NCBI GenBank assembly: GCA_964019695.1
Contig: OZ026522.1
Location: forward strand, 65,123,811-65,187,810
Direction: 5' to 3'
Length of the DNA: 64,000 nt
Source of the DNA: Loripinus fragilis
Lineage: Eukaryota > Mollusca > Bivalvia > Lucinida > Lucinidae
Shown here: positions 41,101-44,204 of the stretch, piece by piece
Layout: every line of letters begins with the position of its first letter
Position numbering within the stretch: the first letter of the stretch is position 1
Notes under the pieces: model-generated
The model's input: the letters and a program-made list of their open reading frames with translations, nothing else
Told to the model about the DNA's origin: nothing
Database searches by the model: none
Made by a program: the position numbers and the translations under genes

Positions 41101-44032
41101 TGCCCATAACTTCCCCATTGTTCAGCCGATTTTGATGATACTTGTATCAAATTTCATGGTTCATAGAGCTCTTTCTTATAAAACATACTTATCATTAGTG
41201 TTGCTGTCCTCTTTAACCTCACCTTGGAGCATTGAACACTAAGAGCCGAAGTTACAGAGCGATGTCAACCCTAAATAGTAGCTGATGTCAGGGTTGGCAG
41301 GATATTACCCGCCCGGGTAAACCCACCCCATAAAACCCGGGTTGGGCAATAAGCAATGGTAATAGTGAGATAGCCATTGAAATATGAGTATCAACATTGA
41401 CATTTAACATGTATTACATGCTTTTACAAGATACAGACAAGTCAGTTTTCAACTATGTCTGATTATTATTATCTAGTCCATTATAATTAATATGCCAGTC
41501 TAACAACCTTTCCCCTGAAAAATATCTTGTGCTTCAATAATATGGGTCTTATTGCTTGTCAGATCTGGAAATTTTAAAGCTAACTTTGAATGGTGATGAG
41601 CTGTTTTATGCTTAAGCCTGAATAAACTTTATGCATGTATATATATAATTCTATTCAAGAGTGTGAAAAAGTTCCCATTTCCCAATACAACTGCATGAAA
41701 ATATATTCACATTTTTGTTACTACTAAGACCAGCATGGCTGCATTTGACCATAACTTCAAAAGCCAAAGATAATTGCTCAATTACTGCCCCAAAGGTGTG
41801 AATCACAGTCAAAACAATAGTACTGTTATTTTTCTAAAATTTGGGATATCTCCACAGTTTTTTGTAATCATCCTAAAATTTTACCACAAAGTACATGTAA
41901 TACCATCAAAAGATGCAGACAGAAATGCAAACAGCTTTAATCCTGATCAGACTGGTTCTCTTTAGACCAGCACTGCTAGCACAGAAAAACTGTAAGGTAG
42001 CAGCTGGTTGTGGAAGTTATGATAAACCTTCAGATTTATAAAACCCACATAAAACCCATAAACCCGCCCTCATAAAACCCGTAAAACCTGCTGTGTTGGG
42101 CTTATGATAAAACCCGGGTTTTATGCCAACCCTGGCTGATGTTTAAATACAAATGACTCCATAAAAGAAAAATCATAATAAATGGTTAGATATCTGCTTA
42201 AGTCAGAAAAACAGAACAGCAGTTTTTAAAGGCATCCTAGATTTTGACCTCCAGCCCCACCCAGGGACAGGAACCCTGGAGTGTAGAGACTGTCATGATG
42301 TGTATAACCACCCTCCAGAGTAACTATAGTTCAAAATGAATGCTTTCTGATAAGAGTTTACCCAAATAAACATTTATATACAGGAGATTTTGGCCCTGAC
42401 CTAGGGGTCGAAATTCAGAAGCATCCGTAATAAAAAATAGCATTTTTTTGTCTCATTTTCATTGTGTTTTTATCCCAATTACGAACTTCGACACGAGAAA
42501 AGCTGTCTCCATGGTTTGGTTACAACATATAGCATTCGCTGTCTCTCTGGTATTTTGCAAGGAGCCTGCTTATTTACATAATGATAACTGGAAGCTGTGG
42601 TTACATCTTCTGAAATGCCTTATTAGTGGTGTTCTCACTGAATTTCCAAGCAAACCAGAACCAAGAAAAGTCTTTTTATAGAGGCCCACACAGTCCCACT
42701 ATACTGCTCTTGCAGAATGCCAGAGAACGATCTTATGTTCCAATGTACAAAATGTCAACATTGGTTCCATCTGGACTGCCAAGAGATTAAATTAAATGCT
42801 CGTTAGTTGAAGCATTGAAAAACTGTCAGATGTCTGGAATGCCGTAAAAAATGAAAAGTAAATGCTTCATATTTTCAGAATCTTGTTAAGTGCAATTATT
42901 ATTCATCTTGCAACTGCTTTTGCTTCATTTTCCCTTGAACTTCACAGATATATTACAGAATAATTGACAAGTCACAGAACTTTTTGGCACATCGCGTATG
43001 TCTTTCACTGATTCGCGGAACAATTAACGGATAATCTCACAGCTTTTTCCGAAGATGGTAAAACTTATTAATAGTTGATGTATGAAGATTAAAATATGCA
43101 CAAATAATCCAAAAATAACAAAGTTCTCATAACTCTGCTGATTTCATATATAAAATGTTTTCCGGGATTTCAGTGTTTTGTCATTTGCGAAACGGAAAGC
43201 CTTGCAAGTCAAATTGCATACTTAAAAGATTGTTTTATAATTTTATGCTGCTTAAAATAAAAGAAGCGCAAGTGTAATTTTTCTAATAGTCGCCGAGTTG
43301 GGCTGCCAAGTTTACAAAATCCTGTAAATGTTTACATGAAGAGCCGAAAATGAAACTTACATGAAACATGTATTGAATTCTTAATTGGGCTAGACTGCAC
43401 CTTACCGGTCTATATTGCCTATCAATAAAATCGCCAATATTGGTCCATGGTAAACTCTTTGTAAAATGTACCTTGTGCTAAAATTAGAAATTGTATGCCA
43501 GAGCATTGTGTGAGAACTCATTACATGCACAGACTCTAAGATTTGCAACCTTTCACTTGTAAATATTTCCAAGTGGGTAATAAGTGGACATGTGCAAAAA
43601 ATAACTGTCCATTGATGATGAAACAGTATGAGGACACATCATCCTTGTCGGACATTAGCGTCAGGTGGTTTAATAATAATACTATTAAATTAAACATGGT
43701 TTGTGTGAAAAAAGTGAGCTGTCATATATGTTAATGATAACAGGAGAAATCTCATTCCTCTTAGGCTTAGAAACAATCAGACAATGGTTTTGATTTAAAC
43801 TACAGGGAATTTTTACTTAACATTGGCAAAAACAAATTCATAACATTCAGTTGTAACAAAACATGATCAATGAACTGGACTTTTGTGGAAATTATACCTA
43901 CTTGTAGCGTTACCAGCATTATTTGGCTGTTGAAGAACGCTGGCCAGATTGGGCCCAAGATTGAAGCCAGCGAAAGGTTGAGGAAACCTCTGCATTGGAT
44001 CGATCACGTTGGCATATGAGTGGGTGGAAAAA
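6412..44032 (-). CDS. PIAS: PIAS-family E3 SUMO-protein ligase, 14 exons joined, 5' end missing
   Basis: PIAS proteins are nuclear E3 ligases that use an SP-RING to pass SUMO from UBC9 to transcription factors and chromatin proteins. Joining 14 minus-strand exons (43902-44032, 38363-38500, 35764-35895, 33292-33361, 30592-30642, 28948-29038, 25051-25185, 22301-22406, 20194-20267, 17443-17603, 16045-16160, 14901-15102, 14184-14310, 6412-8184) gives 1101 residues without a stop. Every junction I assigned has GT and AG and matching phase. Order: Q/P/N-rich segment (1-90), PINIT (about 91-265, PIDIT at 221-225), SP-RING (about 305-363), SUMO-interaction motif (421-431), Ser-rich linker, then a 590-residue tail from one exon (512-1101). 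Known PIAS proteins are usually about 500-800 residues, so the tail is exceptional. The SAP domain expected at the N-terminus is not seen, so the start lies upstream or was missed. Family assignment is firm; the first exon boundary is not. Confidence 0.92.
7096..7347 (-). repeat. 27-bp coding minisatellite in the PIAS last exon
   Basis: Eight near-identical 27-bp units encode TALPSAVMG or TALPSTVMG (two with Ala for the last Gly), with diverged units on both sides reaching residues of the form [12 protein letters not shown]. The unit is a multiple of three, so copy-number change keeps the frame. Third-position differences between units are few, implying recent homogenisation. Confidence 0.95.
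8221..8346. repeat. Inverted repeat with duplicated arm
   Basis: Arm TTTGTTGCTTAACAGATCAC (from about 8264) pairs with 8303-8340. A direct copy of the same arm precedes it at 8221-8258. It lies in the intron just upstream of the large last PIAS exon. Confidence 0.75.
8347..9240. other. PIAS intron, no gene
   Basis: No coding signal. Contains a worn hairpin-MITE fragment near 8590-8640 (GTCTTATCTGGGTCCA) and otherwise unassigned AT-rich sequence. Confidence 0.4.
9815..10048 (-). mobile_element. LINE 3'-end fragment inserted in the transposon's left arm
   Basis: Reverse complement closely matches 47222-47450 (for example CAAAGATCAGGAATCG and ACCAATGGGAAAGTGACA). It interrupts the second tandem copy of the left terminal segment. 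Confidence 0.65.
10378..11700 (+). pseudogene. Decayed transposon-encoded ORF
   Basis: One open frame of 154 codons (10378-10842) has several Cys/His pairs but no domain I can name. After frame changes, readable fragments continue to about 11700 (for example [20 protein letters not shown] near 11125). Multiple stops and shifts show it is dead. From its place between the inverted repeats I infer it belonged to the transposon's own protein; a captured host fragment is possible. Confidence 0.45.
13328..13870. repeat. Second copy of the transposon's right arm
   Basis: Resembles about 12058-12500, and its end (ACGAAATTCCCCCTGGGGGG with CATATCCAGCCAGTGGCCT) resembles the right terminus at 13270-13327. 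The element therefore carries an extra, diverged right end beyond the first one. Confidence 0.65.
14184..14310 (-). CDS. PIAS: PIAS exon, Ser/Asp-rich linker
   Basis: 127 bases with acceptor TTCCAG and donor GTAAGT. It encodes [20 protein letters not shown] and on to SDVTNRV. No domain is recognised. It is placed here because it completes the Arg codon left by the upstream exon, stays open, and ends in phase 0, as the large last exon requires. Confidence 0.82.
14725..14800. repeat. GGAGCAGTC-type hairpin MITE
   Basis: GATCGGACTGCTCC pairs with GGAGCAGTCTGATC, followed by the shared right flank TTTGCAATAGACTACTTAAG. Same family as 15.65, 17.21 and 36.0 kb. Confidence 0.8.
14901..15102 (-). 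CDS. PIAS: PIAS exon with SUMO-interaction motif
   Basis: 202 bases with acceptor ATTTTAG and donor GTTTGT. It encodes a Ser/Asn/Lys-rich linker with [12 protein letters not shown] at about residues 420-431. A hydrophobic core followed by acidic residues is the SUMO-interaction motif found just after the SP-RING in PIAS proteins. The donor GTTTGT is weak, but the phase joins the next exon correctly. Confidence 0.9.
15378..15540. repeat. GTCTC-hairpin MITE
   Basis: Both shoulders (GGACTTTAGTTAAGA at left, AAAATTTACAA at right) and an imperfect hairpin around GTACTCAAAAGAACC / GACGGTTCTGTTTGAGC. Confidence 0.8.
15645..15712. repeat. GGAGCAGTC-type hairpin MITE
   Basis: Palindrome centred on CTCCTATAGGAG with arms AGACTGCTCC / GGAGCAGTCTG, flanked by TGGACCC and GGGTCCACACTGTTTGCC. 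Confidence 0.85.
15795..16040. repeat. 28-bp intronic minisatellite against a splice donor
   Basis: About eight to nine tandem units of GTATGTATAAATGATGACAG plus TTTTGAAG, one of them shortened (near 15890). The array stops within a few bases of the PIAS donor at 16044, so the last unit lies in the intron's first 25 bases. Confidence 0.95.
16045..16160 (-). CDS. PIAS: PIAS exon, C-terminal side of SP-RING
   Basis: 116 bases with acceptor TTTGTAG and donor GTTAGT. It encodes [20 protein letters not shown] then GTWSS, matching the family's LFxEIL......EI.F.EDGTW, the helix and strand that pack on the SP-RING. The donor is weak (GTTAGT), and a 28-bp minisatellite begins within a few bases of it on the intron side. 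Confidence 0.94.
16181..16387. mobile_element. Palindromic 'CAGTAAAACCTGTC' MITE
   Basis: About 205 bases with inverted ends TACAGTAAAACCTGTC / ACAGGTTTTACTG and a central palindrome GCAGAATGCTCC / GGAGCATTCTGC. TA lies outside the left end; the right TA is mutated. The ends and TA flank suggest the Tc1/mariner group (inference). Confidence 0.8.
17205..17285. repeat. GGAGCAGTC-type hairpin MITE
   Basis: Near-perfect palindrome: CAAACAGTGTGGACCCAGAT through CTCCTAGAGGAG to GGATCCACACTGTTTG. Longest arms of its family in the window. Confidence 0.9.
17443..17603 (-). CDS. PIAS: PIAS exon, SP-RING zinc finger core
   Basis: 161 bases with acceptor TTTATAG and donor GTAAGG. It encodes [15 protein letters not shown] followed by [15 protein letters not shown]. 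This has the CxH..C and WxCPVC signature of the SP-RING (MIZ zinc finger), which binds one zinc and docks SUMO-charged UBC9. Cys324, His326, Cys347 and Cys350 of the partial protein are the visible likely ligands. All look intact, so an active ligase is inferred. Confidence 0.97.
17659..18532. mobile_element. TIR element with tandem ~190-bp core and ACGG tract
   Basis: Ends are inverted: ATACCCCCCGCA (17659-17670) and TGCGGGGGGTAT (18521-18532). Inside are about three tandem units of 190-192 bases starting at 17771, 17963 and 18153 (CTCCTTCATRCATATGTTCA...), then a GGACGGACGGACGCACAC tract. The layout suggests a non-autonomous DNA element. Similar elements are, to my knowledge, common in bivalve genomes. 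Confidence 0.8.
18557..18796. mobile_element. 'CCCGAGGTTATAAAAC' foldback element
   Basis: Starts GGCCCGAGGTTACAAAACTT and ends with the inverse (AGTTTTCTAACCTCGG). Contains a perfect inner palindrome around ATGCCAACAATTGTTGGCAT. Related copies at 22.09, 23.23, 24.61 and 54.61 kb. Confidence 0.8.
19228..19300. repeat. Fragment of the 'CAGGGTTCATACAGGC' element
   Basis: Matches the left end of the copies at 23.52 and 34.30 kb (GGGTTCATACAGGCAAGATT then AAAATTCAAGGACTTT). The right end is not obvious. Confidence 0.6.
19428..19607. mobile_element. Palindromic TA-flanked MITE (second family)
   Basis: Ends TACAGTTAAACTTCAATGGC and its inverse GCCATTGAAGTTCTACTGTA bracket about 180 bases with inner inverted blocks (GGTTCTAGCC / AATAGTTCTAGCC). 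TA at both outer edges again suggests a Tc1/mariner-like element. Confidence 0.75.
19830..20115. repeat. GGATCC-type hairpin MITE split by a SINE
   Basis: Left arm TTTGGATCCAGATCAGGACC (to 19864) and right arm GGTCCTGATCTGGATCTAAA (after 20075) belong together. The SINE at 19865-20063 separates them, flanked by duplicated AGGACCA(A/G)TGTT. Confidence 0.85.
19865..20063 (-). mobile_element. tRNA-derived SINE, family 1 (copy a)
   Basis: Minus-strand reading gives an A-box-like TGGCTAAGTGGTAGAGTG and a B box GGGTTCGAGCC, then a unique body ending in a TTTGATTTGATTC-type tail. Flanking 12-base duplications (19853-19864, 20064-20075) differ at one base. This is a retroposon, not a tRNA gene. Confidence 0.9.
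20194..20267 (-). CDS. PIAS: PIAS exon, entry to SP-RING
   Basis: 74 bases with acceptor TTTTCAG and donor GTAAGT. It encodes [20 protein letters not shown] then P, a near-exact match to the family's [22 protein letters not shown]. It joins the next exon in phase 0. Confidence 0.96.
20340..20455. repeat. GTCTC-hairpin MITE, worn
   Basis: GGGTACTCAAAACAGCCGTC pairs imperfectly with GAGATGTTTTTTGTACCC; shoulder GGTTGAGAAAC follows. It directly abuts the CATGGG element at 20456. Confidence 0.7.
20456..20705. mobile_element. 'CATGGGTGAAAGTT' MITE (copy 1)
   Basis: Ends CATGGGCAAAAGTTC and GAAAACTTTCACCCATG are inverted. The 250-base body aligns with the copy at 35130-35348. No clear target duplication at this copy. 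Confidence 0.8.
20919..21193 (-). mobile_element. tRNA-derived SINE, family 2 (copy 1)
   Basis: Perfect 12-base duplication GCAGATCAATTT at 20907-20918 and 21194-21205. The minus strand carries a worn tRNA-like head (B-box region GGTCACAAGTTCAATCGCGG) and a tail rich in TTTGTTTTG-type sequence. Same family as 35.1-35.64 kb. Confidence 0.88.
21240..21565. repeat. Composite inverted-repeat element, orientation 1
   Basis: Inner stem GTCTTTTGATATCAAGTTTA / TAAACTTGATATCAAAAGAC with a loop around GCGTTCTCGAAGCC. The left part, with CTCACGGCATGTG and TCATGATGACG, is shared in reverse with 23.03-23.19 kb. Confidence 0.8.
21650..21864. mobile_element. Palindromic 'CAGTAAAACCTGTC' MITE (copy 2)
   Basis: Worn left end TACTGTAAAACATG, right end GACAGGTTTTACTGTA, central inverted block GCAGAATGCTTCC / GGCCTTCTGC. 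Same family as 16.18, 22.45 and 32.97 kb. Confidence 0.75.
22086..22226. mobile_element. 'CCCGAGGTTATAAAAC' foldback, different core
   Basis: Ends GGCCCCGAGGTTATAAAACT and TTTTATAACCTTGGGGCC match the family ends, but the core is a different palindrome (ATAAAGCGCAATGATTGGCT and its complement). Confidence 0.85.
22301..22406 (-). CDS. PIAS: PIAS exon, end of PINIT
   Basis: 106 bases with acceptor ATTACAG and donor GTGAGT. It encodes [20 protein letters not shown] followed by an LKQLGVR segment, matching the YxxxVxLVKQLTS..LLQRLR..GIR block that closes PINIT. It leaves one base that completes an Ile codon in the next exon. Confidence 0.94.
22450..22659. mobile_element. Palindromic 'CAGTAAAACCTGTC' MITE (copy 3)
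   Basis: 210 bases between TA dinucleotides: TACAGTAAAACCTGTC at left, GACAGGTTTAACTGTA at right, centre GCAGAATGCT...AGCATTCTGC. It sits 44 bases upstream of a PIAS PINIT exon. Confidence 0.88.
22862..23190. repeat. Composite inverted-repeat element, orientation 2
   Basis: Same units as 21240-21565 in the opposite direction: stem GTCTTTTGATATCAAGTTTA / TAAACTTGATATCAAAAGAC, then GGTATTCTATTTA, then the ATCATGACCTGATAAAGG block. Confidence 0.8.
23228..23457. mobile_element. 'CCCGAGGTTATAAAAC' foldback element, left end lost
   Basis: Carries the ATGCCAACAATTGTTGGCAT palindrome and the right end AAAAGTTTTACAACCTCGGG. The left terminal motif has been replaced. Confidence 0.75.
23524..23937. 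mobile_element. hAT-like MITE with CAGGGTTCATACAGGC ends
   Basis: Left CAGGGTTCATACAGGCTAG and right AAGCCTGTGCCAACCCTG are inverted; the body repeats CAAGGACTTTTC-type blocks. A second copy is at 34298-34708. CAGGGTT-type ends are typical of hAT elements; no clean 8-bp duplication was found. Confidence 0.75.
23950..24015. repeat. GGATCC-type hairpin MITE, worn
   Basis: GAACCAGATCACGACTGACA pairs with TGGCCTGATCTGGATCTGAA; loop near AAATGTC. Confidence 0.65.
24290..24540. repeat. Dispersed repeat shared with 166-372
   Basis: Contains TTGGAAAGTATCATATCTAA and AAACCCCAAAGACAA, matching the start of the window in reverse. Confidence 0.6.
24613..24810. mobile_element. 'CCCGAGGTTATAAAAC' foldback element, right end lost
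   Basis: Begins TCCCGAGGTTATAAAACTTT and continues through the CTCAACTGAG and AAATGTTAAAATGCCAAC blocks, then diverges. Confidence 0.75.
25051..25185 (-). CDS. PIAS: PIAS exon carrying the PINIT signature (PIDIT)
   Basis: 135 bases, exactly 45 codons, with acceptor TTGCAG and donor GTAAAC. It encodes [20 protein letters not shown] followed by PNHVEIAW. The KRP..PI.IT..... pattern is the segment that names the PINIT domain; here the Asn is replaced by Asp. The following W.....G matches the SWxxxIG strand of the family. Confidence 0.95.
25430..25537. repeat. Worn GGAGCAGTC-type hairpin sequences
   Basis: Several partial arms (CACTGTGGACCCAGATCAGA, GCATCCACAATGTTTG) lie side by side, then are cut by the SINE at 25538. 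Confidence 0.55.
25538..25739 (-). mobile_element. tRNA-derived SINE, family 1 (copy b)
   Basis: Minus strand: AGTGGCTCAGTGGTCGAGTG (A-box region) and GCGGGTTCGAGCCTCACC (B box). Flanked by GCATACTTA at 25529-25537 and 25740-25748. Confidence 0.92.
25780..28080. other. PIAS intron, mostly unassigned
   Basis: No gene. Small palindromes occur at about 25785-25825 (TATGGGGCCGAATATCGGCC), 26915-26980 (TTTAAACCGCT / AGCGGTTTAAA) and 27150-27255 (CATTCC-C-run against GGGGGAATGAT with AGTTGGAACT arms). An NRF1-like GCGCATGCGC lies at 26875-26884. Confidence 0.5.
28030..28200. repeat. GTCTC-hairpin MITE (complete copy)
   Basis: GGGTGCTCAAAAGAACCGTC pairs with the arm ending TTTTGAGTACCC. Both shoulders (AATATTTTCTTACCCAT at left, GAGAAATAAGAAAA at right) are present in reverse of the 34.8-kb copy. 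Confidence 0.88.
28200..28940. other. PIAS intron, no gene
   Basis: AT-rich sequence, nothing identified except a possible worn element ending TTTGGACCCCCCTC near 28900. Confidence 0.35.
28948..29038 (-). CDS. PIAS: PIAS exon, PINIT domain
   Basis: 91 bases with acceptor TTGCAG and donor GTAAGT. It encodes [20 protein letters not shown] and on to VQLP, corresponding to the PINIT stretch in which a Pro-Gln-Glu-Asp-type loop precedes PPxLxVxVN. It ends in phase 0. Confidence 0.92.
29375..29450. repeat. GGATCC-type hairpin MITE (best copy)
   Basis: TTTGGATCCAGATCAGGCCC pairs with GGGCCTGATCTGGATCCAAA across the loop AACTTTTTGTC. Confidence 0.9.
29620..30310. repeat. Diverged relative of the tandem-core TIR element
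   Basis: Three worn ~190-bp units share AAAAGCTGTGGTAGGAGTTG and TTCATGC.TATGTTCAA with 17.66-18.53 kb. The C-rich end and ACGG tract are missing. Confidence 0.7.
30592..30642 (-). CDS. PIAS: PIAS exon, PINIT domain (micro-exon)
   Basis: A 51-base exon with acceptor TTTCAG and donor GTAAAC. It encodes [16 protein letters not shown], with the FxxxVQxQ strand typical of PINIT. Arg codons span both junctions. Its correct phase and fit to the family alignment support it despite its size. Confidence 0.88.
30736..30941 (-). mobile_element. tRNA-derived SINE, family 1 (copy c)
   Basis: Minus strand: CAGTGGCTCAGTGGTAGAGT and CGCGGGTTCGAGTCTCACC. Perfect 12-base duplication ATGGTTCATTGT at 30724-30735 and 30942-30953. 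It lies about 94 bases from a 51-base PIAS exon. Confidence 0.95.
31030..31098. repeat. Hairpin MITE with exchanged core
   Basis: Outer arms AACAGTGTAGACCCTGAT / ATCAGGGTCTTCACTGTTTG match the GGAGCAGTC family, but the core is GAAATGCCGCATGATGCGGC with its complement. Confidence 0.8.
31099..31782. other. PIAS intron, no gene
   Basis: No coding or repeat signal that I can name. Confidence 0.3.
31783..32831. mobile_element. TA-flanked TIR element carrying nested hairpins
   Basis: Left end TACAGTATAGCCTCGAAAAT and right end ACGAGATTCAACTGTA are imperfect inverted repeats, with TTCGAAAT / ATTCGAAT blocks on the inner side. Inside lie a GTCTC hairpin (about 32245-32305), a GGATCC hairpin (about 32405-32475) and a GTAAAAGAAACGTC palindrome (32628-32680). 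Confidence 0.6.
32965..33174. mobile_element. Palindromic 'CAGTAAAACCTGTC' MITE (copy 4)
   Basis: 210 bases from TACAGTAAAACCTGTC to GACAGGTTTTACTGTA with the GCAGATTGCTCC / GGAGCATTCTGC centre. Same length as copy 3. Confidence 0.9.
33292..33361 (-). CDS. PIAS: PIAS exon, PINIT domain
   Basis: 70 bases with acceptor TTGCAG and donor GTAGGT. It encodes [20 protein letters not shown], matching the F.F.L.P.Q...I strand-helix element of PINIT. Phases join both neighbours without a stop. Confidence 0.9.
34298..34708. mobile_element. hAT-like MITE with CAGGGTTCATACAGGC ends (copy 2)
   Basis: Left CAAGGTTCATACAGGCAAAT, right CAAGCCTGTGCAAACCCTG; the body matches 23.52-23.94 kb including TTTTCAAGGAC blocks. 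Confidence 0.75.
34785..34965. repeat. GTCTC-hairpin MITE (reference copy)
   Basis: Hairpin arms GGGTACTCAAAAGAACCGTC and the complement ending TTTTGAGCACCC meet at CAATG. Shoulders are GGACTTTAGTTAAC at left and AAAATATTTACAATTTTACG at right. Confidence 0.92.
35103..35643 (-). mobile_element. tRNA-derived SINE, family 2 (copy 2), interrupted
   Basis: Minus strand starts with a well-preserved tRNA-like head: GCATAGCGCAGTTGGTAAGG (A box) and GTGAGTTCAATCCCGGCC (B box). The body matches 20919-21193. A MITE splits it at 35130-35348. Flanks ACACATGTTTG / ACACATTTTG look like a worn duplication. Confidence 0.88.
35130..35348. mobile_element. 'CATGGGTGAAAGTT' MITE inside the SINE
   Basis: 219 bases with ends CATGGGTGAAAGTT / AACTTTCACCCATG. 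Perfect 6-base duplication CAATCA at 35124-35129 and 35349-35354. Removing it restores the SINE sequence TCCCAATCAACAGC, as in copy 1 (TCCCAGTCAACAGC). Confidence 0.92.
35764..35895 (-). CDS. PIAS: PIAS exon, start of PINIT domain
   Basis: Flanked by TTTCAG and GTGAGT. It encodes [20 protein letters not shown], matching the PINIT opening of animal PIAS proteins (LPFYD..DEL.KPT). In the family this region contributes to localisation and substrate choice. Phase is 2 at the start and 1 at the end, and both are consistent with the neighbours. Confidence 0.93.
36003..36080. repeat. GGAGCAGTC-type hairpin MITE
   Basis: GACCCTGATCAGACTGCTTC pairs with GAAGCAGTCTGATCTGGGTC, loop TTCA. Confidence 0.85.
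36745..38055 (+). pseudogene. RTE-like LINE reverse transcriptase remnant
   Basis: Readable pieces in order: [17 protein letters not shown] (about 36770), [14 protein letters not shown] (about 36970), YADI where the catalytic YADD should be (about 37042), a small zinc-finger-like [15 protein letters not shown] (about 37410) and the C-terminal RDRAM..IC block to 37787. Frameshifts and stops separate them. A 25-G run (37830-37854) sits where the C-terminal codons should be. It lies on the opposite strand to PIAS, inside a PIAS intron. Clade call is from the motif style. Confidence 0.8.
37830..37854. repeat. 25-base poly-G run
   Basis: Uninterrupted G in the decayed LINE 3' region, probably slippage in a G-rich coding segment. 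Length is likely unreliable in assembly. Confidence 0.95.
38209..38276. repeat. Perfect 32-bp inverted repeat
   Basis: Arms 38209-38240 and 38245-38276 are exact complements with spacer GAGG. The outer ends are TTAACCCTACTG / CAGTAGGGTTAA. It ends 86 bases from the donor of a PIAS exon. Confidence 0.95.
38363..38500 (-). CDS. PIAS: PIAS exon, Gln-rich linker before PINIT
   Basis: 138 bases, flanked by TTTTCAG and GTAAAC, starting and ending in phase with its neighbours. It encodes [10 protein letters not shown] followed by a QPFPGF motif and a Ser/Thr/Gln-rich end, a low-complexity region between the N-terminal part and PINIT. Assignment rests on splice sites, phase and position rather than on a conserved domain. 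Confidence 0.8.
38753..39324. mobile_element. 572-bp TIR element, 6-bp target duplication (copy 1)
   Basis: Starts CAGCACCCTAGATAAG and ends CTTATCTAGGGCGCTG. Perfect ACCAAT duplication at 38747-38752 and 39325-39330. Subterminal GCGTAAATACGCAATT-type motifs recur at both ends. No conserved ORF, so non-autonomous. Confidence 0.93.
40131..41216. mobile_element. 'AAAGGGACGGCAACCC' MITE, split
   Basis: Left TTTAAAGGGACGGCAACCCT and right GTTGCTGTCCTCTTTAA are inverted, and the similarity continues inward (CTGATGATTACTATG / CATACTTATCATTAG). The 573-bp element at 40388-40960 is inserted in it. Confidence 0.7.
40388..40960. mobile_element. 573-bp TIR element, 6-bp target duplication (copy 2)
   Basis: CAGTACCCTAGATAAG to CTTATCTAGGGCGCTG, with ATGTAT duplicated at 40382-40387 and 40961-40966. 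High similarity to copy 1 throughout. Confidence 0.93.
41289..42134. mobile_element. 846-bp hAT-type element, perfect 8-bp duplication
   Basis: Starts CAGGGTTGGCAGGATATTAC and ends GGGTTTTATGCCAACCCTG, flanked by GCTGATGT at 41281-41288 and 42135-42142. Subterminal AAACCCGGGT / ACCCGGGTAAACC and AAAACCC repeats are abundant. An 8-bp duplication with CAGGG ends is the hAT signature. No transposase ORF is present. Confidence 0.92.
42400..43890. other. PIAS intron, no gene
   Basis: Short chance ORFs only. A segment near 42700-42850 (CAATGTACAAAATGTCAACA, CATTGGTTCCATCTGGACTGC) might be a decayed zinc-finger-like coding scrap, too poor to support. Confidence 0.3.
43902..44032 (-). CDS. PIAS: PIAS exon (first recognised), Q/P/N-rich linker
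   Basis: Encodes 43 codons with a [11 protein letters not shown] segment and a Gln/Asn-rich end, a disordered linker of the kind found between SAP and PINIT. The donor reads ACAA|GTAGGT and leaves one base, which the next exon completes as Ser. The acceptor TTAAG at 44033 has only a weak pyrimidine tract, so the 5' edge is uncertain. [11 protein letters not shown] resembles [10 protein letters not shown] in the next exon, suggesting an old internal duplication. A LINE begins about 150 bases upstream. Confidence 0.6.
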
Positions 44033-44204
44033 CTTAAGGGTAAATTAATATACGTATTAGCGCAGGATGGGACTTAAATGGCCTTTGAAAACGTTATTCT
44101 TTTTTGGAAAAGCCGCATTTTTTTCTTTTAACTTATTTTTACAAATTTGACCTGCTTGATTGACAAGATGTAGGATGCAAACCCGAGCATGAGTGGAACA
44201 AAGC

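Larger units (their letters stand above)
38575..42400. repeat. Degenerate tandem array with nested insertions
   Basis: The phrase CCTAGATTTTGACCTCTAGC followed by CCCACCCTGG recurs (about 39408, 39532, 39692, 39845, 42237), together with GCTTTCTAATAAATGGTT and CAAATACAAATGACTCCATA. The units are old and unequal. They host the TIR elements listed below. Confidence 0.75.
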
